Notes: generated by a model not told the origin, from the sequence alone. Shown: positions 37,950 to 49,499, counted from the first letter of the stretch. The stretch: DNA of 64,000 nucleotides from Acinetobacter sp. B51(2017) (GCF_003711395.1 NZ_PJRJ01000011.1:1-64000); one strand, 5' to 3'. Numbers and translations: made by a program.

Positions 37950-39406
37950 TGCGTTGGTCCAAAAATCACTTGGCTTAAATCGCGTTGCACACGTTTACGC
38001 TTTAAGATTGGATGATCAGAGCCAATACTACCGTCCGTTGAGCCAGAAGCCACAGAGCGCTCCACTTTGGCTTGTACTTCTTGTTTGGCTTTACGCTGGC
38101 GACGACTGCGCGACTCTGGTTCTTGTACCAAAGGTTCAAGTTCTTGAGTATGTACCTTAGTGAGTACCACTTCATCAGTTTTGCTACGACGATTCTTGGC
38201 ACGTTGGCGGTTATATTGACTAATGGCACGTTCTTTTTGGTCGCCACTCATCAACTGATAAGCATCCCACCATTCACCCATACCTTGCGTGGTCGGATCA
38301 CCTGATTTTTCACGCAATAACAAGAAGTCAAAACCAGCACGGAAACGTGCATGACCCGACAAAGCCTCAATTTGCTGTGGCTTTGGACTGAGTAATCGGG
38401 TTTGCATTTCCCACACTTCACGAATAAAAGTTTCTGCAAAACGCGGAATAATGGTACGCGTACTTTGACGTTTTAACACATCCAGACCCGCTTGAGCACG
38501 CGCCTCAGCCGCCACAACACCTTTATGTAAATAAAAATGACAGCGCTCTTGGAATTGCTCCCACAATAGCACTGCATAGAAAAATGCAGGGTTAATGGTT
38601 TTACCAATTGAAATACGTTGATCGGTATTTTTTGCGGCACGCTCCACAAATGGCGTAACATGCGGCTTAATATCGGCAAAGAGTTGTTGCCAAATACCAA
38701 ACTCAATTAACATTGGCATCACGCGATTGAGATGCCCCATGGTAAACAGCTTTTGGGATTCATCATATAAGCGATGTGGTGATACATCACGTAATAATTG
38801 CGTTAATTGTGGCGTAAATACATCTAAAATTTCTGGTGCAATATTAAAGTTTAATTTGGCTGCAAAGCGTAAAGTACGCAGCATACGCACAGGATCTTCT
38901 TCAAAACGCGTTTGCGGATCACCAAGTAGACGTAATGTTTTATGTTTAATATCGTCCACCGCGTTGCAAAAGTCTAAGACAATGCCTTTACGTGGTTGGT
39001 AATACATCGCATTAATTGAGAAGTCACGGCGCGCAAAATCTTGCTCAATCGTACCCCAATTGTTATCGCGTAAAATCATGCCTTGAGCAGATGTCACTGC
39101 TTTTTTGGGTGGCGCACGGAAAGTCGCCACTTCCACCAGTTCACGACCAGAATAAACATGTGCCAACTCAAAACGACGACCGATAATTCGACAACGACGA
39201 CCGAAGACTTCTTTGACTTGGCTTGGGGTTGCGTTAGTGACAGCGTCAAAATCCTTTGGATTAAGACCAAGCATTAAGTCACGAACACCACCGCCCACAA
39301 TATAGGCCTCATAACCCGCTTTGGTTAAAGCATCGATGACATCTAAAATATAAGAAGGTAATTGTGCGGTAGATAAACCGCATTTTGACGCGCGCAAGGT
39401 TTGCAA
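37946..39406 (-). CDS. pcnB: Poly(A) polymerase I
   Basis: A 486-residue nucleotidyltransferase that adds poly(A) tails to RNA and promotes decay. The class II head has YIVGGGVRDLMLG and PKDFDAVTNATP with catalytic aspartates, then RRDFSINAMYY and DPVRMLRTLRFAAKL. The C-terminus is long, basic and low-complexity, as in PcnB rather than in CCA-adding enzymes. The start is a TTG at 39406 with an AGGAG site 10 bases upstream; there is no ATG before the active site. Confidence 0.94.
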   Translation of the reverse strand: MQTLRASKCGLSTAQLPSYILDVIDALTKAGYEAYIVGGGVRDLMLGLNPKDFDAVTNATPSQVKEVFGRRCRIIGRRFELAHVYSGRELVEVATFRAPPKKAVTSAQGMILRDNNWGTIEQDFARRDFSINAMYYQPRKGIVLDFCNAVDDIKHKTLRLLGDPQTRFEEDPVRMLRTLRFAAKLNFNIAPEILDVFTPQLTQLLRDVSPHRLYDESQKLFTMGHLNRVMPMLIEFGIWQQLFADIKPHVTPFVERAAKNTDQRISIGKTINPAFFYAVLLWEQFQERCHFYLHKGVVAAEARAQAGLDVLKRQSTRTIIPRFAETFIREVWEMQTRLLSPKPQQIEALSGHARFRAGFDFLLLREKSGDPTTQGMGEWWDAYQLMSGDQKERAISQYNRQRAKNRRSKTDEVVLTKVHTQELEPLVQEPESRSRRQRKAKQEVQAKVERSVASGSTDGSIGSDHPILKRKRVQRDLSQVIFGPTQ

Positions 39407-39544
39407 AAGACGCTGTCTCCTACGTCTGAACGTAATGTATTAAGATGTCGCTAATCATATCGCTTACACCTAAAAAGGGCAATTTGATAATCAACTAGAA
39501 ATTATCGAGCAGGCCCAGAATCAGTAGTTTTTTTGCAAATTCTA

Positions 39545-39931
39545 TTATAAAGCTAGGCGTGCCCGATTTTTCTCCAATAATTTTGGCCCGATGCCTTTGA
39601 CATTTTGTAAGTCATTGACTGCTTTAAACGGGCCATGTTGCTCGCGATATTGAATAATGGCTTCGGCTTTTTTCTGCCCCACACCAGAGAGTTGCTGCAA
39701 CTCAGTTAAAGACGCGCGATTAATATTGACTTTAGCGCCCTGTGCAGCCGCGCTTACACTTGGTTTAGAGAGGTAATAATTGGGGTCTTGACCCGCTTTT
39801 TGCGCTTTTAAACGTGCATCAATGGCCTTTTGCTGCGCTTGCCATTTGGCATAGTCATGATCAAATTTAGGATTGGCATGTACAAGCGTTGCAGTAAATA
39901 AACACATCAGTATCCAAATGATTCGCATCAT
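39545..39931 (-). CDS. ComEA-like helix-hairpin-helix DNA-binding protein
   Basis: A 128-residue protein with a signal peptide (about residues 1-19) and a C-terminal tandem helix-hairpin-helix unit (about 65-125). Visible motifs are VNINRASLTELQQLSGVGQKKAEAII and NDLQNVKGIGPKLLEKN. ComEA proteins bind incoming DNA in the periplasm during natural transformation, a well-known trait of Acinetobacter. The linker (about 20-60) is Lys/Gln-rich. It directly follows mazG. Confidence 0.88.
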   Translation of the reverse strand: MMRIIWILMCLFTATLVHANPKFDHDYAKWQAQQKAIDARLKAQKAGQDPNYYLSKPSVSAAAQGAKVNINRASLTELQQLSGVGQKKAEAIIQYREQHGPFKAVNDLQNVKGIGPKLLEKNRARLAL

Positions 39932-40690
39932 TTATCTCCTTTGCTTCGCGGCCTCCCATAATTGATCCATTTCTTCTAAGCTCATACTTTCGACCTGTTT
40001 GCCTTGTAACGCGGCTTGTTGCTCAATATAGGCAAAACGTGTACGGAATTTATGGATAGTACCGAGTAATGCAGTTTCACTAGATACCCCTAGTTTACGC
40101 CCAACATTCACCAGTGAGAATAAACAGTCACCCAACTCGTCTTGAATTTCATCGGAATTTTGATTGAGCATGGCTTGCTTGAGTTCGCCCAATTCTTCTT
40201 CCAATTTGCCGTAAGCATCTTGCACATTGGCAAAATCAAAACCAATTTTTGCAGCATTTTTTTGTATGGCTTGTGCTTGTTGTAAACTTGGGCCAGGTTT
40301 AATTTCATCTAGACGCGTTTGTGGCTTGCCTTGTTTTTCTTTGGCTTTAATTTGATGCCACAACTCAGAGACTTGCGCAGGGCTCATCTGCTTAAATTTT
40401 TCTGTCTCAAAAACATGCGGATGACGACGAATGAGCTTTTGGCTAATCGCATTTACTACATCATTAAAATCAAAGGCGCCCTGCTCACTGTACATTTGCG
40501 CTTGAAATACCACCTGCAACAATAAATCGCCCAATTCATCGCGGATATCATCGACTTGACCACCACGCACAGCGTCTTCGACCTCATAGGCTTCTTCAAT
40601 GGCGTAACGGGTCAGGCTAAGCGGCGTTTGCTCACGATCCCACGGACATTTTTCGCGTAGTTCACGCATAATCTCTAACAGTTGTTGCAT
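39932..40690 (-). CDS. mazG: Nucleoside triphosphate pyrophosphohydrolase MazG
   Basis: A 252-residue protein with two MazG domains. The first has CPWDREQTPLSLTRYAIEEAYE and GDLLLQVVFQAQM, and the second has KLEEELGELKQAM and DELGDCLFSLVNVGRKLG. Both carry the EExxE-12-ExxD metal motif. It hydrolyses (d)NTPs to monophosphates, cleaning damaged nucleotides and affecting ppGpp response. The ATG at 40690 begins the conserved region; an extension to 40741 runs into the der terminator. Confidence 0.95.
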   Translation of the reverse strand: MQQLLEIMRELREKCPWDREQTPLSLTRYAIEEAYEVEDAVRGGQVDDIRDELGDLLLQVVFQAQMYSEQGAFDFNDVVNAISQKLIRRHPHVFETEKFKQMSPAQVSELWHQIKAKEKQGKPQTRLDEIKPGPSLQQAQAIQKNAAKIGFDFANVQDAYGKLEEELGELKQAMLNQNSDEIQDELGDCLFSLVNVGRKLGVSSETALLGTIHKFRTRFAYIEQQAALQGKQVESMSLEEMDQLWEAAKQRR

Positions 40691-40723
40691 CAAAATGTAC
40701 TCATGTATTTTGTATTGATTGTA

Positions 40724-40756
40724 AAGAAAAAACCCAGTCATTTAGACTGGGCTTAA
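40724..40756 (-). terminator. Terminator after der
   Basis: On the minus strand AAGCCCAGTC pairs with GACTGGGTT around TAAAT and is followed by TTTTCTTT. Confidence 0.85.
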
Positions 40757-40775
40757 GCTCAAGCAAAAGAAAAAC

Positions 40776-42185
40776 TTAGCGTTTAAATTTCTTCTCAGCT
40801 TTCTTAAATTTCTGTACATAACGACGTTTACGCGCAGCAGCACGCTCGTCCATTTGTGATTTACGACCTTCAAATGGGTTTTCTGAGGTTTTAAATTCAA
40901 TTTTGACTGGCGTACCTTCAAGCTTATACACTTTACGGAACACGTTTTCTAAATAACGACGGTAATCGGCAGGGGTTTTATCTACCTTGTTACCGTGAAT
41001 CACAATCGTTGGTGGGTTTTGACCGCCAATATGCGCATAACGCATTTTAATACGACGCCCTTGTACCATACCCGGTGGGTGAGCTTCTGTCGCGTCTTGC
41101 AAAATCTGGGTGATTTTTGCAGGAGATACTTTAAGACGTGATGACTCGTAAGCACGGTGGATAGAAGGATAAAGCTCACCTACGCCTGTACCATGCAAGG
41201 CAGAGATTAAGTGAATTTTTGCCCATGGAATGAAGTCAAAGCGACGTTCTACATCCAATTTACATTGCTTACGATCATACTCAGACATATTGTCCCATTT
41301 ATTGATCGCAATCACCATGGCACGACCTGCTTCTAAAGCATAGCCGATTAAGTGTAAATCTTGCTCTACAATACCTTCACGGGCATCGACAACAACTACA
41401 ACCACATTGGCATCTTTCATGGCTTGTAAAGTTTTCACAATCGAGAATTTCTCGATCATTTCATCCACTTTACCTTTACGACGTACACCTGCGGTGTCGA
41501 TTAGCGTGTATTTACGCCCTTCGCGCTCAAATGGAATGTAAATCGAGTCACGGGTTGTACCCGGTTGGTCAAAGGCAACCACACGCTCTTCGCCTAATAG
41601 ACGGTTAACGAGTGTTGATTTACCTACGTTTGGACGACCAATAATGGCTAAACGTAAGCCCGTGTCTTCATCACGTTGCTCAGATAAATCATCTTCAGGC
41701 ACATCTTGCAATACATCTTCAAGCATTTGCTGTACGCCACGACCATGACTCGCAGCAACCTGAAGTGGCTCACCCATACCCAGCTTAAAGAATTCAACTA
41801 AAGCAGCTTCAGCATGTACCCCATCTACTTTGTTGGCAACAAGATAAACTTTTTTACCTAATGTGCGTAATTCACGGGCAATTTGCTCATCAGATGCGAG
41901 TAAACCTGCACGCGCATCCACCACAAAAATGATGATGTCTGCTTCGTTAATAGCAGTTTTTGATTGCTCTGCCATGTATGAGTCAATACCACCTTCACTT
42001 TCACCAATACCACCAGTATCGACAACGATGAAAGATTTATTTTGGTAAGTGGCATCACCATATTTACGGTCACGTGTCAGACCTGCGAAGTCTGCCACCA
42101 ATGCGTCACGGCTCTTGGTAATCTGGTTGAACAGCGTTGATTTTCCGACGTTCGGACGACCAATGAGCGCAATTACGGGTTTCAT
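40776..42185 (-). CDS. der: Ribosome biogenesis GTPase Der (EngA)
   Basis: A 469-residue GTPase with two tandem G domains: first GRPNVGKST at residues 8-16, second near residue 182. Each has its own DxxG ([17 protein letters not shown]) and NKxD (NKVDG, NKWDN). The C-terminal KH-like domain (about 370-450) binds rRNA. It is required for 50S assembly. The last 20 residues are very basic. The promoter should lie in the gap to bamB. Confidence 0.98.
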   Translation of the reverse strand: MKPVIALIGRPNVGKSTLFNQITKSRDALVADFAGLTRDRKYGDATYQNKSFIVVDTGGIGESEGGIDSYMAEQSKTAINEADIIIFVVDARAGLLASDEQIARELRTLGKKVYLVANKVDGVHAEAALVEFFKLGMGEPLQVAASHGRGVQQMLEDVLQDVPEDDLSEQRDEDTGLRLAIIGRPNVGKSTLVNRLLGEERVVAFDQPGTTRDSIYIPFEREGRKYTLIDTAGVRRKGKVDEMIEKFSIVKTLQAMKDANVVVVVVDAREGIVEQDLHLIGYALEAGRAMVIAINKWDNMSEYDRKQCKLDVERRFDFIPWAKIHLISALHGTGVGELYPSIHRAYESSRLKVSPAKITQILQDATEAHPPGMVQGRRIKMRYAHIGGQNPPTIVIHGNKVDKTPADYRRYLENVFRKVYKLEGTPVKIEFKTSENPFEGRKSQMDERAAARKRRYVQKFKKAEKKFKR

Positions 42186-42269
42186 AGATTAACCTTATAG
42201 TTAAGATCAGCCAGTACAAGTGGCCTGAACATCAGAAACAATGGGAAGAAAAATGAGTCAAAGACTAAA

Positions 42270-42305
42270 TAAAACACGGGGGCATTGCTAAGTATGTCCC
42301 CGTGT
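42270..42305 (-). terminator. Terminator after bamB
   Basis: On the minus strand ACACGGGG pairs with CCCCGTGT around a 16-17 base loop and is followed by TTTTATTT. Confidence 0.8.
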
Positions 42306-42348
42306 AAAAAATACGATTGTGCTTAGTTTACCACAAGCGTGTAAAAAA

Positions 42349-43497
42349 TTAACGATTCTGCCAAATGCTATATGTGCCCTTTTGACTAGAAACATATAAC
42401 TGCTGGTCAATGCTACGTAATGAACGTACTTCGCCTGCGGTTTTAGCACGTCCAACTAAGTGACCAGTGTTTGGATCAATTAGATGCAAAACACCATCTA
42501 AATCGCCAACTACAAGCTGGTTGCCTAAGATAGCAGGGTTACTTAACTTGCGATGCAGTAATTGTTCATTCTGCCAAAGCTGCTGACCCGTTGTGATGTC
42601 ATGTGCGCTGATTTTACCTGTGCTTTGTGTCACAAAAACTTTGTTATCAAATATAACAGGGCTACGTAAGCTTGAAGCGTCTTCACTCCAAATGACTTGT
42701 TGTGAAGCCAAATCTAAAGCAGTCAGCTGACCTTGATAGCTGGTGCTAATCAAATAGCGACCTGCAACAACAGGTTCACCATCAATATCATTTAAACGCT
42801 GAATATCAGAACGACCATCGTTAATGGATACACGGCGCTGTAGGTGTGGAATACCTGTTACAGTATCAATCACATACACATAACTATTTGCCCAAGCCAC
42901 CAACACGGTACGCGGATCTACCGCAACAGGTGCAGCTGTACCACGCATACTAAAGTCAATTTTTGGTAAGTTATAGGTCCACACTTGCTGACCCGTTGCA
43001 ATATCGTGTGCAAATACAGTGCCATCATTGGCAAGTGTAATGACACGACCCGCTTGAATTAAAGACGGTGCTAAGACTGCTCCAGTCAACTGGCTATGCC
43101 ATTTTTTACTACCTGTAGCTTGATCAAGGGCAAACAGTTGACCTTTTTTATTGGCAACAACCACAATGCCTTCGCCTGCAACAGCACCTGCACTAATGCC
43201 CGCTTTAGACACTTGAGTTTGCCACAAGCGTTGTTTGCCTTGGTAAGCTGTCACTTCACCTTTTGGATCTGCAGCAAAAACTCGACCCTGATCGACGCCA
43301 AGTTGTAAACGTAATGGGTCAACTTTATGGGTGGCTGCAACACTATAACTTGCAATGGGTGCAATACTTTGTGAAGCAGAAATTTTAGGCAATGGATTAG
43401 GTTTTATTTGTTCTACTTTGACTGCTTTACTCGAGCAACCTACCAAAGCGAGGCTTAGAACGGTAAAAGCCAAAGGAATTTTATAACTCATTTTCAT
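42349..43497 (-). CDS. bamB: BamB, outer-membrane protein assembly lipoprotein
   Basis: A 382-residue beta-propeller lipoprotein of the BAM complex, which inserts beta-barrel proteins into the outer membrane. The signal ends in a lipobox (LVGC). The propeller blades are visible as PQQ-like repeats of the form ALDQATGSKKW, AHDIATGQQVW, ALDLASQQVIW and AHDITTGQQLW. The ATG shares one base with the yfgM stop (TAATG), so the two are translationally coupled. Confidence 0.96.
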   Translation of the reverse strand: MKMSYKIPLAFTVLSLALVGCSSKAVKVEQIKPNPLPKISASQSIAPIASYSVAATHKVDPLRLQLGVDQGRVFAADPKGEVTAYQGKQRLWQTQVSKAGISAGAVAGEGIVVVANKKGQLFALDQATGSKKWHSQLTGAVLAPSLIQAGRVITLANDGTVFAHDIATGQQVWTYNLPKIDFSMRGTAAPVAVDPRTVLVAWANSYVYVIDTVTGIPHLQRRVSINDGRSDIQRLNDIDGEPVVAGRYLISTSYQGQLTALDLASQQVIWSEDASSLRSPVIFDNKVFVTQSTGKISAHDITTGQQLWQNEQLLHRKLSNPAILGNQLVVGDLDGVLHLIDPNTGHLVGRAKTAGEVRSLRSIDQQLYVSSQKGTYSIWQNR

Positions 43498-44201
43498 TAA
43501 GACTCATCCATTTGTGTCTCTAAAACTGGGCGTTCGATTTCAGGATCATCTACTAAAACGCCGACGCTTTCGAGTTTAATTTGTAAAATTTGGCGTTCTT
43601 GTTTACGTTCTAACAACGCATCCCATGCGCTCATATAAGCTTTTTTTGCTTTGGCGATATCATTTTTGGCCACATACACATCCCCCATTGCTTCATCAGC
43701 AGTGGCTTTAAAAGCAGGGTCTGTGACTGCGCTTAAGCTTTTTAAAGCTTCATCGTATTTATTTTGCGCTAACTGACTGTAGGCTAAACGTAATTTTAGC
43801 AATTGGATTAAGCCTTGGTCGTCCACTTTTGAGTGTTCAACTTTTTTTAAGGCTTTTTCAGCTGCAGCATAATTGCCTTGATCATAGGCTAATTTTGCCA
43901 GCATAAACTGAGTTTGAATGGCCTGTGCCGAATCTGGATATTTTTTTACAATTTCATCTGCAGTTTTGGTCAAGCTATTCCACGCATTGGCATCTTTGAC
44001 ATCTAGGCTTGCCGCTTGATCCATTAACTGCTGAACCTTGGCAGTTTCCAACTGCGCTGCTGCGAGCTGGTTTTTCTGCCAATAAGTCCAACCGAAATAG
44101 GCAATCAGCGCAACCAATACCCCAGAAACCACGGCAGAGCCGTATTTCTTAGTATTATCTTTTAAGCTATTGAGTTGTTCATCATCACTTAGTGCGCTCA
44201 T
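43497..44201 (-). CDS. YfgM-family SecYEG-associated TPR protein
   Basis: A 234-residue inner-membrane protein with a short cytoplasmic start, one helix (about residues 23-40) and a periplasmic TPR-like domain (TQFMLAKLAYDQGNYAAAEKALK, MGDVYVAKNDIAKAKKAYMSA). YfgM works with PpiD at the translocon in E. coli. Its place between hisS and bamB is the conserved one for the family. Confidence 0.92.
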   Translation of the reverse strand: MSALSDDEQLNSLKDNTKKYGSAVVSGVLVALIAYFGWTYWQKNQLAAAQLETAKVQQLMDQAASLDVKDANAWNSLTKTADEIVKKYPDSAQAIQTQFMLAKLAYDQGNYAAAEKALKKVEHSKVDDQGLIQLLKLRLAYSQLAQNKYDEALKSLSAVTDPAFKATADEAMGDVYVAKNDIAKAKKAYMSAWDALLERKQERQILQIKLESVGVLVDDPEIERPVLETQMDES

Positions 44202-44224
44202 GTGATTACCCTTTTCCTTATATT

Positions 44225-45520
44225 TTATTGTGAAGACAATTGTTCTAGCATAAATGCAGTGATGTGCGTTAACGCAACTTCACTTTGCTCAGCGGTGGCT
44301 AATTTTTTTAGCAACACTTGCTCAGTTTCCCATTCACGCTCACCACAGATCAAGGCATAGATCGCGCCTGATTGATCGGCTTTTTTCATCTGTGATTTCA
44401 TCGAACCTTGTGAGCCGACTTTAAGACGAATCGTACTACCCGCAGCTTCTAATTGATCACGTAGTTGTTCTGCTAATACCAGTGCTTTACCTTGTGCAGC
44501 AGGCTCTGAAACCAAAAACACTTCACAATCACGTACAGGCTCAGCCTCACCCACTTGCTCAAGTAGCAACAATAAACGTTCCATACCCATGGCAAAACCA
44601 ACCGCAGGTACAGATTGATCTGCTTTACCTTTAAGCTGACCCACTAAACCGTCGTAACGACCACCTGCACACACGGTACCTTGTGAACCTAAATGCGTCG
44701 TGGTCCATTCAAATACGGTTTTGTTGTAATAATCTAAACCACGAACCAGTTTTTGATTAATCACAAAGCTCACTCCAGCATCCTTTAAATACTGCTGCAA
44801 TTGAGCAAAATGTGCCAACGTTTCTTCACCCATAAAGTCATGCAATTTTGGTGCATTTTCTAAGATGCTTTGAGTTTTAGCATCTTTAGAGTCCAAAATA
44901 CGCAGTGGATTGGTGGTCAAGCGGCGCTGAGAATCTTCATCTAAATCATCTTTATGTGCTGCTAAGAAATCAACCAAAGCTGCACGGTATGCTGCACGTT
45001 CATCTGACTCACCTAAGGTATTGAGTTCAAGTTGAACTTTATCAGCAACACCCATACGTTTCCATAAACGCGCCGTCATTAAGATCAATTCCGCGTCCAT
45101 ATCTGGTGTTGCAACCCCAAAGGTTTCGACACCAAATTGATGGAACTGACGATAGCGACCTTTTTGCGGCTTTTCATAGCGGAACATTGGGCCAACGTAC
45201 CACACGCGCGGCGTTGCACCACGCAGCAAATTATGCTCAAGCATGGCACGTACACAACCTGCTGTCCCTTCTGGACGTAAGGTCAAAGACTCAGGTGGAT
45301 TACCTTTATCTAAAAAGGTGTACATTTCCTTTTCAACGATATCGGTTGCATCACCAATTGAACGTTTGAACAAATTGGTTTGTTCAACGATCGGCAAACG
45401 GATTTGTTGATAGCCATAGGCATCCATCAAGCTCGAGAGATGCTGTTCTAGACGTCGCCACGCTGGAGTTTGCGTTGGAAGACAGTCGTTAAAACCTTTA
45501 ATTGCGACGATTGAACTCAT
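44225..45520 (-). CDS. hisS: Histidyl-tRNA synthetase
   Basis: A 431-residue class II synthetase. It shows [26 protein letters not shown], motif 2 at [25 protein letters not shown], the histidine-binding [15 protein letters not shown] and motif 3 in [18 protein letters not shown]-terminal anticodon-binding domain is present. It starts 3 bases after the ispG stop. Confidence 0.98.
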   Translation of the reverse strand: MSSIVAIKGFNDCLPTQTPAWRRLEQHLSSLMDAYGYQQIRLPIVEQTNLFKRSIGDATDIVEKEMYTFLDKGNPPESLTLRPEGTAGCVRAMLEHNLLRGATPRVWYVGPMFRYEKPQKGRYRQFHQFGVETFGVATPDMDAELILMTARLWKRMGVADKVQLELNTLGESDERAAYRAALVDFLAAHKDDLDEDSQRRLTTNPLRILDSKDAKTQSILENAPKLHDFMGEETLAHFAQLQQYLKDAGVSFVINQKLVRGLDYYNKTVFEWTTTHLGSQGTVCAGGRYDGLVGQLKGKADQSVPAVGFAMGMERLLLLLEQVGEAEPVRDCEVFLVSEPAAQGKALVLAEQLRDQLEAAGSTIRLKVGSQGSMKSQMKKADQSGAIYALICGEREWETEQVLLKKLATAEQSEVALTHITAFMLEQLSSQ

Positions 45521-45523
45521 GAT

Positions 45524-46645
45524 TTACTCAGGAAAACTTGTACGAATAATTTCTTTAGATTTAGCTTCTTCAAGCTGGCTGACACGTTGACGAACCATGT
45601 TTTCAATTTCATCAACCAGCTGATTGGTATCAATTAAATGGCTTTTTTCACCATTCTTATATACCAAAGAACGTGGTGCTGCACCTACGACACCAATATC
45701 AGCTTCTTTGGCTTCGCCTGGGCCATTGACCTTACAGCCAATCACCGAGACATCCATTGGGGTACGGACATCTTCAAGGCGTTCTTCTAGCTGCTGCATC
45801 ACTTTAATCACGTTAAATTCTTGACGTGAACAACTTGGGCAAGCAATAAAATTAATACCGTTAGAACGAAGACCGAGTGATTTTAAAATATCAAAACCAA
45901 TCTTCACTTCTTCTTCAGGTTCAGCCGCCAGCGAAATACGCATGGTGTCACCAATGCCTTCCATGAGCAGACCGCCAAGCGCAATCGCTGATTTCACTGA
46001 CCCTGTACGATAAATTCCCGCTTCGGTTACCCCTAAATGCAGTGGATTATCAATTTGTTGTGATAACAAACGATAAGCATCCATGGTTAAAAATACATTG
46101 GATGCCTTAACTGAAATTTTAAATTCTTGGAAATCTAAACGATCTAAAATATCAATATGACGCATCGCTGATTCAAGCAATGCTTGACCTGTTGGTTCGC
46201 CATATTTCTTTTGAATATCTTTTTCTAAAGAGCCGGCATTGACGCCAATACGCATTGAAATATCGTTATGACGTGCCGCAGCCACTACTTCTCGGATTTT
46301 GGCTTCTGAACCAATATTACCTGGGTTAATTCGCAAGCAATCTGCGCCTAAGTCAGCTACAGCTAAGGCAATTTTGTAGTCAAAGTGAATATCGGCAACT
46401 AAAGGTACTTGGACTTGTTTACGAATTTCACCAAAAGCGGCGGCGGCTTCCATAGTCGGCACAGACACACGCATAATATCCGCACCCGCATCCATGCAAC
46501 GTTGGATTTGTGCCACAGTTGCTGCCACGTCACAGGTTTCTGTGTTGGTCATACTTTGAATGCTAATCGGCGCATCACCACCGACATACACCGAACCCAC
46601 GCGAATTTTACGAGTTGGACGGCGTTGAATTGGATTTACGATCAT
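45524..46645 (-). CDS. ispG: 4-hydroxy-3-methylbut-2-enyl diphosphate synthase (GcpE)
   Basis: A 373-residue iron-sulfur enzyme of the MEP isoprenoid pathway. The N-terminal TIM barrel ([37 protein letters not shown]) leads to the 4Fe-4S domain with CPSCSRQEF and [16 protein letters not shown]. The ATG at 46645 fits the family length. The frame is open 16 codons further into the rodZ 3' end without conserved sequence. Confidence 0.97.
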   Translation of the reverse strand: MIVNPIQRRPTRKIRVGSVYVGGDAPISIQSMTNTETCDVAATVAQIQRCMDAGADIMRVSVPTMEAAAAFGEIRKQVQVPLVADIHFDYKIALAVADLGADCLRINPGNIGSEAKIREVVAAARHNDISMRIGVNAGSLEKDIQKKYGEPTGQALLESAMRHIDILDRLDFQEFKISVKASNVFLTMDAYRLLSQQIDNPLHLGVTEAGIYRTGSVKSAIALGGLLMEGIGDTMRISLAAEPEEEVKIGFDILKSLGLRSNGINFIACPSCSRQEFNVIKVMQQLEERLEDVRTPMDVSVIGCKVNGPGEAKEADIGVVGAAPRSLVYKNGEKSHLIDTNQLVDEIENMVRQRVSQLEEAKSKEIIRTSFPE

Positions 46646-46661
46646 AACAATACTCTTAAGC

Positions 46662-47441
46662 CTAGCGTGACAGACGGAATTCGGCCTTGCCATTGACAGT
46701 GTATGGGCTCAATGAAATATTTTCATTGTTTAAGTTTAATGACACAGCAGTCGCATCATCAAGGCGAATCTGGAAAGGTGCCTCACCGCTGACTGTTGTC
46801 GCAGTCGCTTGACGACCTGTTAACAATACCTTACCTGTTGAATCAACAATATGCACAGAAGTTGGACGATTAAAGCTTAATGCCAGTTGATCGCCTGTAG
46901 TTGCGATGGTTGAACCATCCATAGATAGCACTTCTACCGCAGCTTCGGCAGGTACTGGCTCTTGATCATCAGAGCGGCTCTTTAAAGCAGCAATCAATGC
47001 CCACAGCAGCACCAACACCGCTACACTTATTGCAGCACGTTTTAACCATTTTTTATTGCGATCACGATTAGAACCCGGCAATTTACCCATGATTTTAATC
47101 GGTGAATTATCTAAGGCATGATTGGCCATTAGACCGGTATCATTGGCATAAATTTCATCAAAACGTTGAATAATATTGCTAGCATCTACCTGCAAAAACT
47201 TGGCATAGCTACGGTAATAGCCTTTGATAAAGGTCGCTTCTGGGAGTGCTTTATAATCATCCTGCTCAAGTGCAGTTAACGTTTTTTCAGGAATATTTAA
47301 CGCTTTAGCCACATCAGCTAAGTCACGTTTTTGATTAATACGAACTTGACGTAAGTACTCACCTGGACGTTGTACATTTCCTAATGCGTTTGGAGCTGTG
47401 CTTGAACCAGTCGATTGCGATGAATTAGGATTTATTTCCAT
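46662..47441 (-). CDS. RodZ-like helix-turn-helix membrane protein
   Basis: A 259-residue protein with a cytoplasmic HTH of the RodZ type (about residues 28-95; [20 protein letters not shown], then [15 protein letters not shown]). One helix lies at about 133-150, and a periplasmic DUF4115 domain ends the chain. RodZ links MreB to the cell-wall elongation machinery. Its place between pilF and ispG is conserved in gamma-proteobacteria. It overlaps the pilF 3' end by ten bases. Confidence 0.9.
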   Translation of the reverse strand: MEINPNSSQSTGSSTAPNALGNVQRPGEYLRQVRINQKRDLADVAKALNIPEKTLTALEQDDYKALPEATFIKGYYRSYAKFLQVDASNIIQRFDEIYANDTGLMANHALDNSPIKIMGKLPGSNRDRNKKWLKRAAISVAVLVLLWALIAALKSRSDDQEPVPAEAAVEVLSMDGSTIATTGDQLALSFNRPTSVHIVDSTGKVLLTGRQATATTVSGEAPFQIRLDDATAVSLNLNNENISLSPYTVNGKAEFRLSR

Positions 47442-48244
47442 ACGGCCTCAGTACTGTACTGTAATTGCAGATAACGTTGGTATTCTTGACTATTGGGGAA
47501 TAAGGCACGCAATTGATTGACTAAGGCTTGCTGCCCGAGCTGATCTGAATTGGCACGCGCAATACGTATTCCTAGCCAAAGCGCACGTGAACTTTGATTA
47601 TGTGAGCCAACCCGATGCACAAATTGTTCATACAACTGAGTCGCGCCCGCATATTGTTCGCGTAAATAAAAAATTTCAGCTAACTCTAACATTGAAATTG
47701 TCGAATCGCGATTTACTGATAAGGCCTGTTTGAACGTTTTTTCAGCATTCAACTCATCCCCTTGGCGTAAATAAACCCGACCTAAATTTTCCAATGCCAG
47801 ATAACGCTGCTCATAACCCAGCGCAGCGCCCGCAATTGACAGCTGTTCAATTGCATCATTATAACGTTCTAAACGATATAAATAGGTACCATAGTTATTG
47901 CGTGCTTGCGCATTATCTGGATCACTGCTGATCGCACGCTTAAAATAACTTTCAGCTTTATCTAAATTGAGTTTGCTGCCTTCTTGTTGCAGCAAAATCC
48001 CCATCATCATATTGGCATTACTGTCACGCCAATCATGCGCTAAGGCTTGATCAAGAGAACGCTTTGCCGCATCTAAATCACCATTGCGTAGATGCTCGGC
48101 CGCCAATTGGGTGCGCACCTGTAGCGATTTCGCTGGGTCTTTTTTATAAGGAGTGGAAGAAGAGCTGGTTTGACAGCCACTCAAGAGCAGTGCCGTCGCA
48201 ACAAAGAACCCTACAGCAAGCTGTTTAACTATTGTCTGTTGCAC
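47432..48244 (-). CDS. pilF: Type IV pilus biogenesis lipoprotein PilF/PilW
   Basis: A 270-residue outer-membrane pilotin needed for PilQ secretin assembly and twitching or transformation pili. The signal peptide ends in a lipobox (LLSGC). It is followed by TPR repeats (AEHLRNGDLDAAKRSLDQAL, AQARNNYGTYLYRLERYNDA, NLGRVYLRQGDELNAEKTF). The start is a GTG at 48244 with a GGGGGAAG ribosome site. A frame extending further upstream overlaps rlmN and would bury the signal peptide. Confidence 0.92.
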   Translation of the reverse strand: MQQTIVKQLAVGFFVATALLLSGCQTSSSSTPYKKDPAKSLQVRTQLAAEHLRNGDLDAAKRSLDQALAHDWRDSNANMMMGILLQQEGSKLNLDKAESYFKRAISSDPDNAQARNNYGTYLYRLERYNDAIEQLSIAGAALGYEQRYLALENLGRVYLRQGDELNAEKTFKQALSVNRDSTISMLELAEIFYLREQYAGATQLYEQFVHRVGSHNQSSRALWLGIRIARANSDQLGQQALVNQLRALFPNSQEYQRYLQLQYSTEAVWK

Positions 48245-48266
48245 CCAATCTTCCCCCTTTATTTGC

Positions 48267-49499
48267 TTATCCTTGCGAACGCATAATTTCGTTTTGCGCT
48301 GCAACTTTCTTTTTCCACTGTTCCGCACGGCGAGTACGGTCAGCCACTTGTCCAACCAATTGACCACATGCCGCATCAATATCATCACCACGAGTCTGAC
48401 GAATCGTACACACAAAACCGGCATCAGACAAAGTTTTTTGGAAAGAAATAATGCGGTTACGGCTTGAGCGACCGTATGGCGCGTGTGGGAACGGGTTAAA
48501 CGGAATTAAATTAATTTTGCTTGGTAAGTCTTTTAGCAATTTAATCATTTGCTGCGCATGTTCAGGTTTGTCATTCACACCATCCAGCATCACATATTCA
48601 ATCGTGACGTGTTTACGTGAGCTTTCATTGCCGTCTTTGGCGATATAACGCTGACATGCAGCAATCAATTGCTCAAGTGGATATTTCTTGTTGATTGGTA
48701 CTAATTCATCACGCAGCTCATTATTGGTTGCATGTAATGAAATGGCTAAAGCGACATCAATATCTTGTGCCAATTGGTCAATTTTAGGCACCACACCTGA
48801 AGTTGACAGGGTGACACGGCGCTTCGACATACCATAAGCAAAGTCATCGAGCATAATACGCATTGAGTTTAACACTGCGTCGTAGTTAAGGAGGGGTTCA
48901 CCCATACCCATCATCACCACGTTAGTTACAGAACGTTCACGCTCTGCCACGGCTACATCTTCCATATAGGAATAGTTCGCCATCCACAGCTGACCAATAA
49001 TTTCCGCTTGCGATAAGTCACGTTGGAAACCTTGTTTACCTGTAGAACAGAATGAACAATCGAGTGCACAGCCCACTTGTGATGAAATACATAAGGTTTT
49101 ACGTAAACCAGTTTTATCTTCGGCAGGAATCAGGACAGTTTCAACCAATGAACCCGCCCCATCACCAACACGGAATACCCATTTACGGGTACCGTCTTTA
49201 GAATAGTTTTTATGCACCACTTCTGGCGCTTTAATTTCAGCGATTTTTTCTAATTTTTCACGTAATTTGCCCGAAATATTGGTCATCTCGGCAAAATCAG
49301 TAACAAAAAATTGGTGAATCCATTTCATGACCTGTCCGGCACGAAACTTCTTCTCTCCCATGTCCTCAAAGAATTTTTCCATTTGCGGACGTGACATGCC
49401 AAGTAAGTTCACTTTTGCCACCGGTGTATGCGTCTGAACAGACGTAGATTGTTGCTTTTCATCAGAATGTGCAGATGAAGCGACCACTTCAGTACTCAT
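48267..49499 (-). CDS. rlmN: 23S rRNA / tRNA adenine-C2 methyltransferase RlmN
   Basis: A 410-residue radical-SAM enzyme that methylates A2503 of 23S rRNA and A37 of some tRNAs. The cluster motif [23 protein letters not shown], and the two catalytic-cycle cysteines (the later one in [18 protein letters not shown]) are visible. The first ~25 residues are an unconserved polar leader. It lies upstream of pilF with a 22-base gap. Confidence 0.97.
   Translation of the reverse strand: MSTEVVASSAHSDEKQQSTSVQTHTPVAKVNLLGMSRPQMEKFFEDMGEKKFRAGQVMKWIHQFFVTDFAEMTNISGKLREKLEKIAEIKAPEVVHKNYSKDGTRKWVFRVGDGAGSLVETVLIPAEDKTGLRKTLCISSQVGCALDCSFCSTGKQGFQRDLSQAEIIGQLWMANYSYMEDVAVAERERSVTNVVMMGMGEPLLNYDAVLNSMRIMLDDFAYGMSKRRVTLSTSGVVPKIDQLAQDIDVALAISLHATNNELRDELVPINKKYPLEQLIAACQRYIAKDGNESSRKHVTIEYVMLDGVNDKPEHAQQMIKLLKDLPSKINLIPFNPFPHAPYGRSSRNRIISFQKTLSDAGFVCTIRQTRGDDIDAACGQLVGQVADRTRRAEQWKKKVAAQNEIMRSQG

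Noticed and set aside
39083-39277. Small plus-strand frames within pcnB
   Set aside because: They are antisense to a well-supported gene and have no ribosome site.
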